A stretch of DNA of 64,000 bases from Anaerococcus rubeinfantis (GTDB lineage Bacteria > Bacillota > Clostridia > Tissierellales > Peptoniphilaceae): contig NZ_LN913016.1 of assembly GCF_001487145.1 (NCBI RefSeq), positions 1,178,001 through 1,242,000 on the forward strand, in the 5' to 3' direction. The notes under the pieces were generated by a model. It had not been told where the DNA came from, made no database searches, and saw only the letters and a list, made by a program, of their open reading frames with translations. This document shows, in pieces, positions 44,387-53,934 of the stretch. Each line of letters begins with the position of its first letter. The first letter of the stretch is position 1. Position numbers and translations under genes: made by a program.

Positions 44387-46106
44387 TACTTTCGAAAAGT
44401 TAAGGGCAATGAATGTGATTTGGGATTTTGCTGATGATTATAAAATATTTCCTAAATCCTACTATCCTATGGATAAAAATTACAAAAATATAATTGAAGG
44501 GTACAAGTTTAAAAATTTTAGGCTTGATTTATTTTCTTCATTTTTTTCCTATTTAAAAAAGGACAACCCTTTTTTTGAAGAATTTAAGGCAATCACCCTT
44601 CTTTTGTTGGAAGATTTATCCTACAGAAAATTAGAAAAAACAAATCTTGTTATAAAAGATTTAAGAAAATCTTATGCCAAAAAAATTCTCGACAAATACC
44701 AATACAAAAAAGAAACCGACAATGTTTACGAACAAATTGAAAAGGCCTATTATGAGAAAATTTTTAATAAACCTATAACCGAAGCAAGGCTTGTAAGGGA
44801 TTTTTATGCTGAACTTTTTTCAATTGACACCTATAAATCTAGCCAAATAATTGAAAAATTAGACGAGCTTTTCAAAAAATATTTTCTTTTTGAAAGATTT
44901 GACCAATACAATGAACTTTTTGACCAAATGATAAAGGAAGAAAAGCCCAAAAATTTTGACCATGAAGATTTGGACGAGTCTGATATTGAAAAAAATATTG
45001 AAGACCAATTTCAAATCCAATCAGCAGAATTTAATGGTTATATTTATTTTGAAGAAAAAAAAGAAGATATGAACAAGGATATATTTATCTTTGAAAAATC
45101 TGATAGTGAAAAAGATAAAAGAGAAGATTCATTTATAGAGGATTTTTATGGGAAACTTTCTATAAGCAAAAAAAGACAAGAACTTTTGGAAAAAGAACTT
45201 GCCAAGGGCATCCATAAATCAAAAAAATTATATTTTACCAAGGGAGAATATACCGATTCTCCAAATGCAAAATTCAACCAAAAAGTTAGGAAAAAACAAA
45301 GGGAAAAAACAAAAGAATATATTGAAAATAATCTTTCAATAAACAACAGGGCTGTAAATGAGCTAACAAGAACCATAGAAAATTCTTTAGCAAATCACGA
45401 AGAAGATGAGCTTTACAGAAAAAATTATGGACTTCTTGATTCTATAAATGTTTGGAGGGCTCCTGTATTAAATGAATCCAAGGTATTTTTTTCAAATAAC
45501 AAAGATCCAAAACCAAAATTTCAATTGGATTTATTGATAGACGGATCGGCAAGCCAAATCAAAAGGCAAAATCTTGTGGCAAACCAAGCTTTTATAATTG
45601 CAAATGCCATGGATAAGGTAAATATTCCTATAAGAGTTTCTTCTTTTTCAACTTTAAGAGATTATACAGTTTTTAATATGTACAGGGATTTTAAAGATAA
45701 GGGAAAAAATGAAAATATTTATAATTTTTTCGCTTCTGGTGCAAACAGAGATGGACTCGCCTTTAAAACAATGCACAAATTAATCAATGAAGATAAAAAT
45801 GAAGGCGTGAGAAAAATTTTAATAATTTTATCGGACGGACGCCCAAATGATGAAAAGCACAATATAAATACAGTAAATGCAAAAATTAAGGACCAATATA
45901 TAGACAAAAAAGCAGTTGATGATACTGCAAAAGAAATAAGATCTTTAAAAAACGATGGAATCCAAGTTTTGGGAGTATTTACCGGAGAAGATGAAGATAT
46001 AGAAAATGCAAAATTAATATATGGAACTGATTTTTGTAGGATAAAAAATTTAGACAATTTCTCAAAAATAGTTTCAATTTATATGAAAAATTTAATAGCA
46101 AACTAA
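44379..46106 (+). CDS. VWA-domain partner of MoxR (CoxE/NorD-like)
   Basis: The start is ATG 44379, overlapping the moxR stop; about 575 residues. The N-terminal two thirds is charged and helical with no recognised domain. The C-terminal von Willebrand A domain (about 390-575) has the MIDAS pieces DGSAS (DxSxS), a Thr/Asn-Arg-Asp region at FASGANRDGLAF, and ILSDGRPND. No signal peptide, so cytoplasmic. It closes with a bidirectional terminator. Function by analogy: metal- or substrate-dependent adaptor for the AAA ATPase. Confidence 0.85.
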   Translation: MTDTFEKLRAMNVIWDFADDYKIFPKSYYPMDKNYKNIIEGYKFKNFRLDLFSSFFSYLKKDNPFFEEFKAITLLLLEDLSYRKLEKTNLVIKDLRKSYAKKILDKYQYKKETDNVYEQIEKAYYEKIFNKPITEARLVRDFYAELFSIDTYKSSQIIEKLDELFKKYFLFERFDQYNELFDQMIKEEKPKNFDHEDLDESDIEKNIEDQFQIQSAEFNGYIYFEEKKEDMNKDIFIFEKSDSEKDKREDSFIEDFYGKLSISKKRQELLEKELAKGIHKSKKLYFTKGEYTDSPNAKFNQKVRKKQREKTKEYIENNLSINNRAVNELTRTIENSLANHEEDELYRKNYGLLDSINVWRAPVLNESKVFFSNNKDPKPKFQLDLLIDGSASQIKRQNLVANQAFIIANAMDKVNIPIRVSSFSTLRDYTVFNMYRDFKDKGKNENIYNFFASGANRDGLAFKTMHKLINEDKNEGVRKILIILSDGRPNDEKHNINTVNAKIKDQYIDKKAVDDTAKEIRSLKNDGIQVLGVFTGEDEDIENAKLIYGTDFCRIKNLDNFSKIVSIYMKNLIAN

Positions 46107-46133
46107 AGATGACCTAATATTAGGTCATCTTTT
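46105..46133. terminator. Bidirectional terminator
   Basis: AAAGATGACCTA ATAT TAGGTCATCTTT, a 12-bp perfect stem between the VWA gene and the converging murJ gene. Confidence 0.9.
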
Positions 46134-46136
46134 AAA

Positions 46137-47657
46137 TTATTTTTTAATTTTATGATAAAGATGATTTACCGTCTTCATTACTTCTGGAATTCTTGATAAA
46201 AGTATTGTAAATATATAGAAAATTGCTCCTAGAAAAATTGATATAAACATAGCTAGAAGATATGACATTTTTCCGCTTAATGAACCATAAATTTTCCAAA
46301 CTAGAAGTCCCATTAAAATTGAAAGTATGGTAATTTTTATCAATGATTTTAATGATGATTTGAAATTTAATCTTCCAAAATTTTTTCTAAATTTATAAAG
46401 CATCATTAATGCTCCAGCGAGCGCTGAAATTGTTGTTGCAAGTGCCAATCCTTCAATATCGAAAAATTTTATCAAAATAAAATTGAAAATTATATTTATA
46501 ATTTGTTGGATTACAACTATTATTACTGGTGATTTTGAATCTCCAACTGCATAAAATCCCTTGTCAATTACATCTGAAAATGATTGAAAAATTACAAATG
46601 GTGCATATGCAATAAGCATAGCTGCTGTGATAATTACTGATTTATCATCAAAGGCCCCTCTTTGATAAACTAGTTTTATTATTGGAACCGCCAGAGCCAT
46701 CATCCCGATTGTTGCAGGTATTACCAAAAGCATGGTTGAAACTATGGCTGAATTTATGTGACTTTTCATATCTTCAAATTCTCCACTTTGACCCAAATGT
46801 GAAATGGTTGGAAAAATTGAAGTTGTAACTGAAACTGTTATAACTCCTGTTATTAATGATAAAAGAGTTTTTGAATATCTTAAATAAGATATTGATGCAT
46901 TTCCAAAAAAATATGAAGCCATGGAATTATCTACTGTAAGAGCAATTTCTCCTGCAGCTGATGAAACTATAACTGGAATTGCAATCCAGATTAATGATCT
47001 TATATATTTATTGTGGATATCAATTGTGTTTGAGTGTTTGTAACCATGGTCTCTGCTTGCCTTTGGAAACATTATATACTGCAAAACATTTCCCAACAAA
47101 CATCCTATTGCTAGAAGATATGGATTTTTGGCAAGGCCTGAAAAAATTGTAAAGGCAATTATTATTACATTCATTATTATGCCAGTAATGGCTGGTATAA
47201 AGAAATTACCTTTTAGATTTAAATATCCCCTAAATACTGCTGAATACAAATATGCAAAAATTGCAAACATTATAATTCTTGTAAATACAATTGCTGTTTG
47301 TAAAAGTTCGCCCTTTAAGTCAGGAGAAAATAATTTACAAAAAGCTCCAGCAAAAATAAATCCAATAATTACTGCCACAAGACCAAACACCATCAAAATA
47401 TTAAAAATATTTGAAGTAAATTCTTCAGCCGCTTCTTCTCCCTCTTCATTTTTCGCCTTGGTGTAAATCGGAATAAATCCAAAAATAATACCTGATGCGA
47501 CAAAATTTGCTATAACCACTGGGAGGGTGTTTGCAACTGCATAAATTGCAACTATATCTCCCGCTCCATAAAAATATGCCATAACAGATTCTCTCAAAAA
47601 TCCAAAAACTTTGGAAAGAATTGTTACAATCATTAACATAAAAGCAGTTTGTCCCAT
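46137..47657 (-). CDS. murJ: Lipid II flippase MurJ
   Basis: Flips lipid II outward for wall synthesis. 506 residues with about 14 membrane spans. The N-terminal MIVTILSKVFGFLRESVMAYFYG segment is the MurJ/MviN hallmark, and internal ALAVPIIKLVYQRGAFD matches the conserved loop. Single gene. Confidence 0.93.
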   Translation of the reverse strand: MGQTAFMLMIVTILSKVFGFLRESVMAYFYGAGDIVAIYAVANTLPVVIANFVASGIIFGFIPIYTKAKNEEGEEAAEEFTSNIFNILMVFGLVAVIIGFIFAGAFCKLFSPDLKGELLQTAIVFTRIIMFAIFAYLYSAVFRGYLNLKGNFFIPAITGIIMNVIIIAFTIFSGLAKNPYLLAIGCLLGNVLQYIMFPKASRDHGYKHSNTIDIHNKYIRSLIWIAIPVIVSSAAGEIALTVDNSMASYFFGNASISYLRYSKTLLSLITGVITVSVTTSIFPTISHLGQSGEFEDMKSHINSAIVSTMLLVIPATIGMMALAVPIIKLVYQRGAFDDKSVIITAAMLIAYAPFVIFQSFSDVIDKGFYAVGDSKSPVIIVVIQQIINIIFNFILIKFFDIEGLALATTISALAGALMMLYKFRKNFGRLNFKSSLKSLIKITILSILMGLLVWKIYGSLSGKMSYLLAMFISIFLGAIFYIFTILLSRIPEVMKTVNHLYHKIKK

Positions 47658-47776
47658 AAATACCTCTCTTTTTAATTTATAAATTGTATTATATCTTTTA
47701 AAATCTTACTTTCAATTAAGTAAATTTTATAAAATTCAAAAATTTATTTTTCATTTTAAATTTTAATCTTTAATAC

Positions 47777-47821
47777 AAAAAAATAAAAATAAGCACAAGA
47801 AATAGACCTATCACTTGTGCT
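47777..47821 (-). terminator. Intrinsic terminator after the VanY-like gene
   Basis: Minus strand AGCACAAG, 14-base loop, CTTGTGCT, then an AT-rich U tract. Confidence 0.75.
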
Positions 47822-47829
47822 ATAATTTA

Positions 47830-48828
47830 TTATTTTATTTTCAAGTACTCTTCTAAAGAAAGATTATTTTCAAACATAGACTTGGCATTTTCTACACCAA
47901 CATATCTAAAATGCCAGCATCTTTCTTTCTTGCCAGTTATACTTTCTTTATCTTTAGTATATCTTTGTATAAAGCCATATTTATAAGCATTTTCCTTTAG
48001 CCATTTATACTCATCTGTTTCTTTAAATTTGTCTGAATATTTTGTATCATCAGTATAAAAATCAAAACAAGTTCCTGTTTGATGCTCACTTGTAAAGGCC
48101 AAGTCCGCATCAGGATTATTTTGGTCTAATAATTTTTCTTCACTTTGACCTAATCTAAAATCTGATGCAATTTTTAAATTCAAGCCTTGCCTTTGTATAT
48201 CGATAAGCATAGTATCAAAAGCTTTTTTGCTAGTTGGATCTATACCAGGATTAAAATCTTTTGGTAGAGGATTATTTTCATTTACAAATACCACTCCATT
48301 TATAACATTGATATTTTCTTCGCCTTTAAGCTTTCCAAGACCATATTTATTCACATAATAAAAATCATCATTGATTTTAATTTTTGAAAAAGAATTTTCT
48401 GTACCGTAATACTCAACATATTGATTTTTATTAATACTTACTTCAGTTTTTGTAAAATCGCTTGGTTCTTGGTAGCAGTATTGACTCTTTAATGATTTTA
48501 CGTAGGATTTCATAATATCACTATAACCATCATTGTCAATTTTTTCTTCGTCAGCAATTACAACATTTTCAAAACCAATTGGTGTTGCAACTTGAGTTTT
48601 AACTGCCTTTATTTCATCTTTTACTTCTTCTTTTTTGTTTTTTTGGGCATACCTGTTTTCTACTGGTCTTTTAATTTGAAAATCATCGGTATTTCTTTTA
48701 AAATCTATCTTCAAAGCTCCTGTTATCAAAAGAGCAAATATTCCTACTTTAATTAAATTTTTTCTTCTTTTTCTTTTTTTCTCTCTTAATTTTTTACGTC
48801 TTAAATCTCTAATACTTTTGTTTGCCAT
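47830..48828 (-). CDS. VanY/DacB-like D-Ala-D-Ala (or L,D) carboxypeptidase
   Basis: 332 residues. A strongly basic N-terminus (RRKKLREKKRKRRK) and one membrane segment (about 28-42) anchor it outside the cell. The zinc peptidase domain spans about 195-325: SEHQTGTCFDF (zinc His/Asp motif SxHxxGxAxD) and CWHFRYVG (EPWHxRYVG motif). Cys replaces Ala in the first and Pro in the second motif; the pair could form a bond next to the active site, which is speculation. It trims peptidoglycan stem peptides. The 276-base stretch upstream carries its leader. Confidence 0.85.
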   Translation of the reverse strand: MANKSIRDLRRKKLREKKRKRRKNLIKVGIFALLITGALKIDFKRNTDDFQIKRPVENRYAQKNKKEEVKDEIKAVKTQVATPIGFENVVIADEEKIDNDGYSDIMKSYVKSLKSQYCYQEPSDFTKTEVSINKNQYVEYYGTENSFSKIKINDDFYYVNKYGLGKLKGEENINVINGVVFVNENNPLPKDFNPGIDPTSKKAFDTMLIDIQRQGLNLKIASDFRLGQSEEKLLDQNNPDADLAFTSEHQTGTCFDFYTDDTKYSDKFKETDEYKWLKENAYKYGFIQRYTKDKESITGKKERCWHFRYVGVENAKSMFENNLSLEEYLKIK

Positions 48829-49104
48829 TTTTAGTTTTCTTCCTTAAATATATTTCAATATAACTAAATTTACGTCTGTGGGATTGTTTTCAAAATCATA
48901 CAAATATATTTCAATTCATAAAAAAAGATTTTAAAAACTTTATAATATTTTCTTAACTCCATTATAACATAAGTCTTAGGAAATATGTAGAGTATAAATG
49001 ATTTTTTTCGAAAATTATTAAAAAAAATCGCTAATAATTAGAATTTCTAATTTAGCGATTTAAAAATTTATTTTTAATAAATCCAAACTGTAAATATTCT
49101 GAAT
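48829..49104 (-). terminator. Gene-free stretch with ppk terminator (49019-49062)
   Basis: Minus strand: AATCGCTAA..TTAGAAATTCTAA..TTAGCGATT followed by U7 (49019-49062) ends the ppx-ppk transcript. Between it and the VanY gene lie only AT-rich leader sequence and a TATAAT-like box near 48960. No coding frame or known RNA element is seen. Confidence 0.75.
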
Positions 49105-51279
49105 TTATTTTCTAAAAAAATCTTTTATTTTTTCAAAAAATGTTTTCTCTTTTTTATCCTTATTTTTATTTTCTTTTATTGAAATATTATTTGGTATTAT
49201 TTCTCTTTTATTTTCTAAACTTTTCTCTTTTGCCCTAGCTTTTGCAATCTCTATAAATTTTTCTTGGGCAATTAGATTTTTTTTGTTTTCAACCTTTTCA
49301 TATTCGCCCTTAGAGTTCATTATTCTTGTCTTTACATCATCAGCAAACATTATATCTAAAAATTCCAAAATTCGTTTTTTTATAGATTCTTGGTAAATTG
49401 GACAGGCAACTTCCATCCTATTTCTAATATTTCTTGTCATAAAATCTGCTGATGAAATATATAATTTGCAATCATCACTTTGACCAAATTGATAAACTCT
49501 ATGGTGTTCAAGAAATCTTCCAACAATTTGATGGATTTTTATATTTTCTGTCCTATTTTTTATTCCTGGTAAAATACAAGTAATTCCCCTAACCATAAGA
49601 TCAATTTTTACCCCCTCGTTTGAGGCCTCTGATAATTTATCTATCAAAATTCTATCAGAAATTGAATTCATTTTAAGTCTTATATAACCATTTTTACTTT
49701 CTTTTTGTCTTTGTATTTGTTCATCAATTAATTCATAAAGTCTTCTTTGCATTGGTTTTGGTGAAACCAAAAGATGATTGTAGGATCCATCAAGATTTCC
49801 TATCATGATATTATCAAAAACTTCCTTAACATCTGTTCCAATTCCTACATTACTTGTCATGAAAGAAAAATCTGTATAAAGTTTTGCAGTTTTTTCGTTG
49901 TAATTTCCTGTAGCAATTTGACTTGTGTAAGCAATTTTATCATCTTTTATTCTTGTTATTAGACAAACTTTTGAATGGCACTTGTAATTATCAAATCCAT
50001 ATACAATTTTACATCCTGCATTTTCAAGTCTTGATGACCAAATAATATTATTATTTTCATCAAATCTTGCTCTTAGTTCCATTAAAACAAAAACTTCTTT
50101 TCCGTTTTCAGCAGCTTTTATTAGGGCTTTTGCAATTTCTGAATCTTTTGCAATTCTGTATAGGGTAATTTTTATGCTTATAACAGATTCATCTAGACTT
50201 GCTTCGTTTAATAATCTAATCACTGGATCCATGCTCTCATAAGGATAGGATAAAAGAAGATCATTTTTTTCTATTTGATCAAGCATTGGAATATCATCTT
50301 GAATTTTGTCTGATTTTTGCGGCGAAAAACTTTCATAATAATATTTCTCTTTTAGTTCTTTAGGCATATCATCAAGCATATCAAAAACAAAACCCGCTCT
50401 CATTGGAGATTTTGTAACAAATACATTTTCTCTTTTTAAAGGAAGTTTTTCCAATAATAAAGCAAAAACTTCTTCTTCAATTTCCTCATCAAGTTCAAGT
50501 CTTACAGGTTGGAGCCTTTTCCTTCTTTTTAAAACATCTTTCATATAAGACCTATAATCAAGGTCGACGTCATAATCATCATCATCGTATGATATATCTG
50601 CATTTCTCGTGACAGACATTATATGCTTTGAAATACACTTGTAATTATCAAATACATTTTCCCCAAATTCTTTAATAATATCTTCGATTAAAACTATAGT
50701 TGTTTGTGAAACTTTCAAAAACCTATCAATCTTATCTGGAACATATATTATTCCAAAATAATTCCTATCTTTCTTATTTTCTCTTTCTTTTACAAGATTA
50801 AAAATTACATTTATAGAAAGATTTGGTAGCCTTGGAAAAGGCCTTACCCTATCAACAACTTGAAAATTTAAAATAGGTTCAATTTTGCTGTCAAAGTAAA
50901 ATCTCACAGTCTCATAATCTTTTTTGTCAAGATTTGAAACTTTTTCAATATTTATCCCCTCACTTTTAAAATCATTTATAATTCTAGTATAAACAGAATC
51001 TTTTTTTTGGTATAATCTTTTACATTCTTTCATAATGGCAGCAAGTTGAGCTTCTGGAGTCATATTTGACTTATTATCAACCGCTTTTTTCTTAAGCCTT
51101 GTTAAATCCTCAAGTGAACCAACTCTGACCATGAAAAACTCTTCTAAATTTGTATCAAATATAGAAAAAAATTTTAGCCTCTCAAACAATTCAACGTTTT
51201 TTTCATCTGCCTCATCCAAAACCCTCTCATTAAATTTCAGCCAAGACAATTCCCTGTTTTGCGTAAAAGATATATCCAT
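49105..51279 (-). CDS. ppk: Polyphosphate kinase
   Basis: Makes inorganic polyphosphate from ATP (reversible). 724 residues, PPK1 family: an N-terminal domain beginning QNRELSWLKFNERVLDEA, the middle domain, and two PLD-like C-domains with the catalytic His region DNYKCHSKVCLITR and the second His in GRFLEHHRVYQFG. A Lys/Glu-rich tail of about 40 residues is extra. It is 3 bases after ppx, so one operon. Pho-box-like repeats precede ppx, pointing to phosphate control. Confidence 0.96.
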   Translation of the reverse strand: MDISFTQNRELSWLKFNERVLDEADEKNVELFERLKFFSIFDTNLEEFFMVRVGSLEDLTRLKKKAVDNKSNMTPEAQLAAIMKECKRLYQKKDSVYTRIINDFKSEGINIEKVSNLDKKDYETVRFYFDSKIEPILNFQVVDRVRPFPRLPNLSINVIFNLVKERENKKDRNYFGIIYVPDKIDRFLKVSQTTIVLIEDIIKEFGENVFDNYKCISKHIMSVTRNADISYDDDDYDVDLDYRSYMKDVLKRRKRLQPVRLELDEEIEEEVFALLLEKLPLKRENVFVTKSPMRAGFVFDMLDDMPKELKEKYYYESFSPQKSDKIQDDIPMLDQIEKNDLLLSYPYESMDPVIRLLNEASLDESVISIKITLYRIAKDSEIAKALIKAAENGKEVFVLMELRARFDENNNIIWSSRLENAGCKIVYGFDNYKCHSKVCLITRIKDDKIAYTSQIATGNYNEKTAKLYTDFSFMTSNVGIGTDVKEVFDNIMIGNLDGSYNHLLVSPKPMQRRLYELIDEQIQRQKESKNGYIRLKMNSISDRILIDKLSEASNEGVKIDLMVRGITCILPGIKNRTENIKIHQIVGRFLEHHRVYQFGQSDDCKLYISSADFMTRNIRNRMEVACPIYQESIKKRILEFLDIMFADDVKTRIMNSKGEYEKVENKKNLIAQEKFIEIAKARAKEKSLENKREIIPNNISIKENKNKDKKEKTFFEKIKDFFRK

Positions 51280-51282
51280 TTT

Positions 51283-52188
51283 TTATTCCTTTCCTAGTAC
51301 TTTATCGTAAACATATCCCTCTCTTACACCAGTTTGACTTACATTTATAACATCAGCCTTAAAATATTTTGCAATTTTATTTAAAATAATCATTCCAGGA
51401 ATAAGAGTGTGAACCCTATCAGCCTTTACAGAAAGAATTAAATCCAAAAGTTCTTTATTTTCATGGTCAATCAAATCTTTTATCATATCCTTGAGTTTTT
51501 TCCTATCCATAGAAAAATTATCCTTGCTAATGCCATAATATTCGTTGTAAAGTTTTAAGCTTGCCCTTGCAGAACCACCAACTCCACACAAGGTGTCATG
51601 ATTTTCTTGGTAGAAATTTCTTTCTATCAATTCATCTTCAATAGCATTTTCAATAGCTTTCCTATCATCTTGTGTAGGAAATAAAAATTCGACATTATCA
51701 TTAAAAGCAGAAAGTGAACCTATATCAAGAGATGTAGATTTAATAACTTTCCCTTGCTCAATTATTACAATTTCACTAGATCCGCCTCCTATATCGGTCA
51801 AAACTCCTTTTTTTATTTCAAGCGAAGAATTAGCCCCAATAAAGGCAAATTTTGATTCCTCTTCACCAGACAAAATTTCAATATCAAAGCCTATTTCATC
51901 CTTAACTCTTTTTAAAATTTCACTTCTATTAGAAGAATCTCTGATTGTAGCCGTTGCAAAAGGTAAAACCACATCTATATCATCAAAATTATTTATAAGG
52001 TGTTTGAAATTTCTCAAAGTTTCCATTAACCTTTCAACACCCTTTTCATTTAGCTTGCCATTTTTTATATATGATCTAAGACTTGCCCCCTCTTTTTCAT
52101 TAAATAAATTATGGATTATTCCATCTTTTTCCTTGTAAACTGAAAGTCTTATAGTATTTGATCCAATATCTATAACTGCATATATCAT
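51283..52188 (-). CDS. ppx: Exopolyphosphatase / pppGpp phosphohydrolase
   Basis: Ppx/GppA family, 301 residues, only the two N-terminal actin-like domains (short form). Motifs: IDIGSNTIRLSVY, LSGEEESKFAFIGA, TDIGGGSSEIVI and the C-terminal PGMIILNKI. Degrades polyphosphate or pppGpp; which one cannot be told. It precedes ppk by 3 bases, so synthesis and breakdown are co-transcribed. Confidence 0.93.
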   Translation of the reverse strand: MIYAVIDIGSNTIRLSVYKEKDGIIHNLFNEKEGASLRSYIKNGKLNEKGVERLMETLRNFKHLINNFDDIDVVLPFATATIRDSSNRSEILKRVKDEIGFDIEILSGEEESKFAFIGANSSLEIKKGVLTDIGGGSSEIVIIEQGKVIKSTSLDIGSLSAFNDNVEFLFPTQDDRKAIENAIEDELIERNFYQENHDTLCGVGGSARASLKLYNEYYGISKDNFSMDRKKLKDMIKDLIDHENKELLDLILSVKADRVHTLIPGMIILNKIAKYFKADVINVSQTGVREGYVYDKVLGKE

Positions 52189-52220
52189 ATAATTTTCTCC
52201 TTTTTTTTATTTAAAATCTA

Positions 52221-52237
52221 TGTAAAATTTATGTAAG
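52221..52237 (-). promoter_or_regulatory. Pho-box-like repeats before ppx-ppk
   Basis: Minus strand CTTACA (52232-52237) and TTTACA (52221-52226), 11 bases apart, with a weak third copy TTTAAA further on. They fill the 51-base gap between murI and ppx and lie about 33-50 bases before the ppx start, the usual position for PhoP activation. The same TTTACA spacing occurs at pstS2. Confidence 0.72.
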
Positions 52238-52239
52238 AT

Positions 52240-52989
52240 TTAATTACAGGCTTTTTTAATTTTAATTTCCCTTCCCATAATAATATTTGTCATCTTTTGC
52301 GAAATTTCATTTACATCAGTCATATAAATTTCTATATTTAAATTCTCATCCTCATCAAAAACAATATCCCTTGCCAAAACCTTAGCAGGATCAATAATAT
52401 TTGCCTTATAGGTGAGATTTTTCTCAATTTCTTCTCTAATAATAGGATAATGGGTGCAGCCCAAGATTATATTTTCAATTTTTCTCTCATTTGCAATATT
52501 CAAATACTTTTTCAAATCATTTTCAAGATTTTTTCCACAAATTTCCCCATTTTCAATAAAAGTAACCAAAGAAGGACAGGCTTTTTCGTAAACTTTTTTA
52601 TCTGAAAGGCTTTGGATTTTTTCTTTATAGGCATGCTTAAGACAGGTTGCCTTTGTAGCCATAACAAATACATCGCCTTTTTTATTTAAAAGCTCACCCA
52701 CTGCCTGATCAGTTATAGAAATAAATTTCTTATCAAAAGTTTGTCTAAGCTTATCAATAGCAATGACTGAAATAGTATTACAAGCAACCACAAAAAAATC
52801 AATATCCTTTTTAAGTAAAAATTTAACTATATTTTTTGAAAGATTTATTATTTCTTGGCTAGACTTATCTCCATAAGGTACATTTTTATTATCACCAAAG
52901 TAAAAATAATTTGCCTTATGTTTTTTTGATAATTCTTTAAGAACTGTAAGTCCTCCAAGTCCAGAATCAAATACTCCAATATTAGTCAT
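52240..52989 (-). CDS. murI: Glutamate racemase
   Basis: Supplies D-glutamate for peptidoglycan. 249 residues. Motifs: FDSGLGGLTVLKEL, YFGDNKNVPYG, first catalytic Cys in VVACNTIS and second in ILGCTHYPII. Overlaps ispE by 8 bases. Confidence 0.96.
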   Translation of the reverse strand: MTNIGVFDSGLGGLTVLKELSKKHKANYFYFGDNKNVPYGDKSSQEIINLSKNIVKFLLKKDIDFFVVACNTISVIAIDKLRQTFDKKFISITDQAVGELLNKKGDVFVMATKATCLKHAYKEKIQSLSDKKVYEKACPSLVTFIENGEICGKNLENDLKKYLNIANERKIENIILGCTHYPIIREEIEKNLTYKANIIDPAKVLARDIVFDEDENLNIEIYMTDVNEISQKMTNIIMGREIKIKKACN

Positions 52990-53824
52990 CTATCAAACTC
53001 ACCCTTTCAACAAATTTAAAGTCTCCTTTAATCAAATCAAAAGCCTTATTGATTTTTTCTTCATCAAAAAATACAGCAAAAATACTTGCTCCACTTCCAC
53101 TAAGAAGAGCCTTAGATGCTCCAAGATTTTCAAGCCTATTTTTAATATCAAGAAGGTGAGGATAATTTTCATAAACCACATCTTCCATGACATTTCTGAA
53201 ATATTTAACTGTTTTTTTATTAGAATCTTTTAATCCATCTATAATTTTTTCAGTTTCTACATTTCCATAATCTCCAAGTCTTTTATAAACAAAATTTGAA
53301 GAAATTTCTGTTCCGTCGTTAATAAGAAGGATTTTCATATCCAAATTAATGTCAATTGGTGATAAAATCTCCCCAATTCCTTGGGCTCTAGCAGATTTTT
53401 TCAAAAAGAAAAATGGAATATCAGCTCCTAAACTTTTTCCAATTTCAAAAATTTCCTTATCACTCAAATTCAAATTCCACAAATCATTCAAAGCCAAAAT
53501 CATTTCAGCACAATTTGTAGACCCACCTGCAAGACCTGCAGCTATTGGAATATTTTTTTCCAAATATACATCGACACCAGGATTTTTAACCTTATCTTTT
53601 AAAATATCCCAAGCCTTATAAATCAAATTACTTTCTATATTTTCATTTGACAAAACTTCACTATTAGTTTTTATTCTTATATCATTTCTATTATTTTTTT
53701 CAATTTTTAATTTATCAAACAAAGAAATCCTAGTCATAATAGTATCAATTTCATGATAACCGTCTTCTCTTTTATACAAAGAATCTAAACTAAGATTAAT
53801 TTTCGCATAACATTTTCTTTCCAT
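52982..53824 (-). CDS. ispE: 4-(cytidine 5'-diphospho)-2-C-methyl-D-erythritol kinase
   Basis: MEP-pathway GHMP kinase for isoprenoid precursors. 280 residues, with the ATP loop PIAAGLAGGSTNCAEM, the N-terminal AKINLSLDS and the C-terminal LLSGSGASIFAVF. Its presence implies the organism uses the MEP route. Overlaps murI by 8 bases. Confidence 0.96.
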   Translation of the reverse strand: MERKCYAKINLSLDSLYKREDGYHEIDTIMTRISLFDKLKIEKNNRNDIRIKTNSEVLSNENIESNLIYKAWDILKDKVKNPGVDVYLEKNIPIAAGLAGGSTNCAEMILALNDLWNLNLSDKEIFEIGKSLGADIPFFFLKKSARAQGIGEILSPIDINLDMKILLINDGTEISSNFVYKRLGDYGNVETEKIIDGLKDSNKKTVKYFRNVMEDVVYENYPHLLDIKNRLENLGASKALLSGSGASIFAVFFDEEKINKAFDLIKGDFKFVERVSLIDD

Positions 53825-53892
53825 AATTACCTCAATATAATTATACCATAAGGATTTTACCTAAAATAAAAAGATAAAATAAAAATTTATAC

Positions 53893-53924
53893 AAAAAAAG
53901 ACTTCGCTCATGCAAAGTCTTTTT
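53893..53924 (-). terminator. Intrinsic terminator after hbd
   Basis: Minus strand AAAGACTT TGCATGAGC GAAGTCTTT followed by U6. Confidence 0.85.
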
Positions 53925-53934
53925 AAAATTTAAA

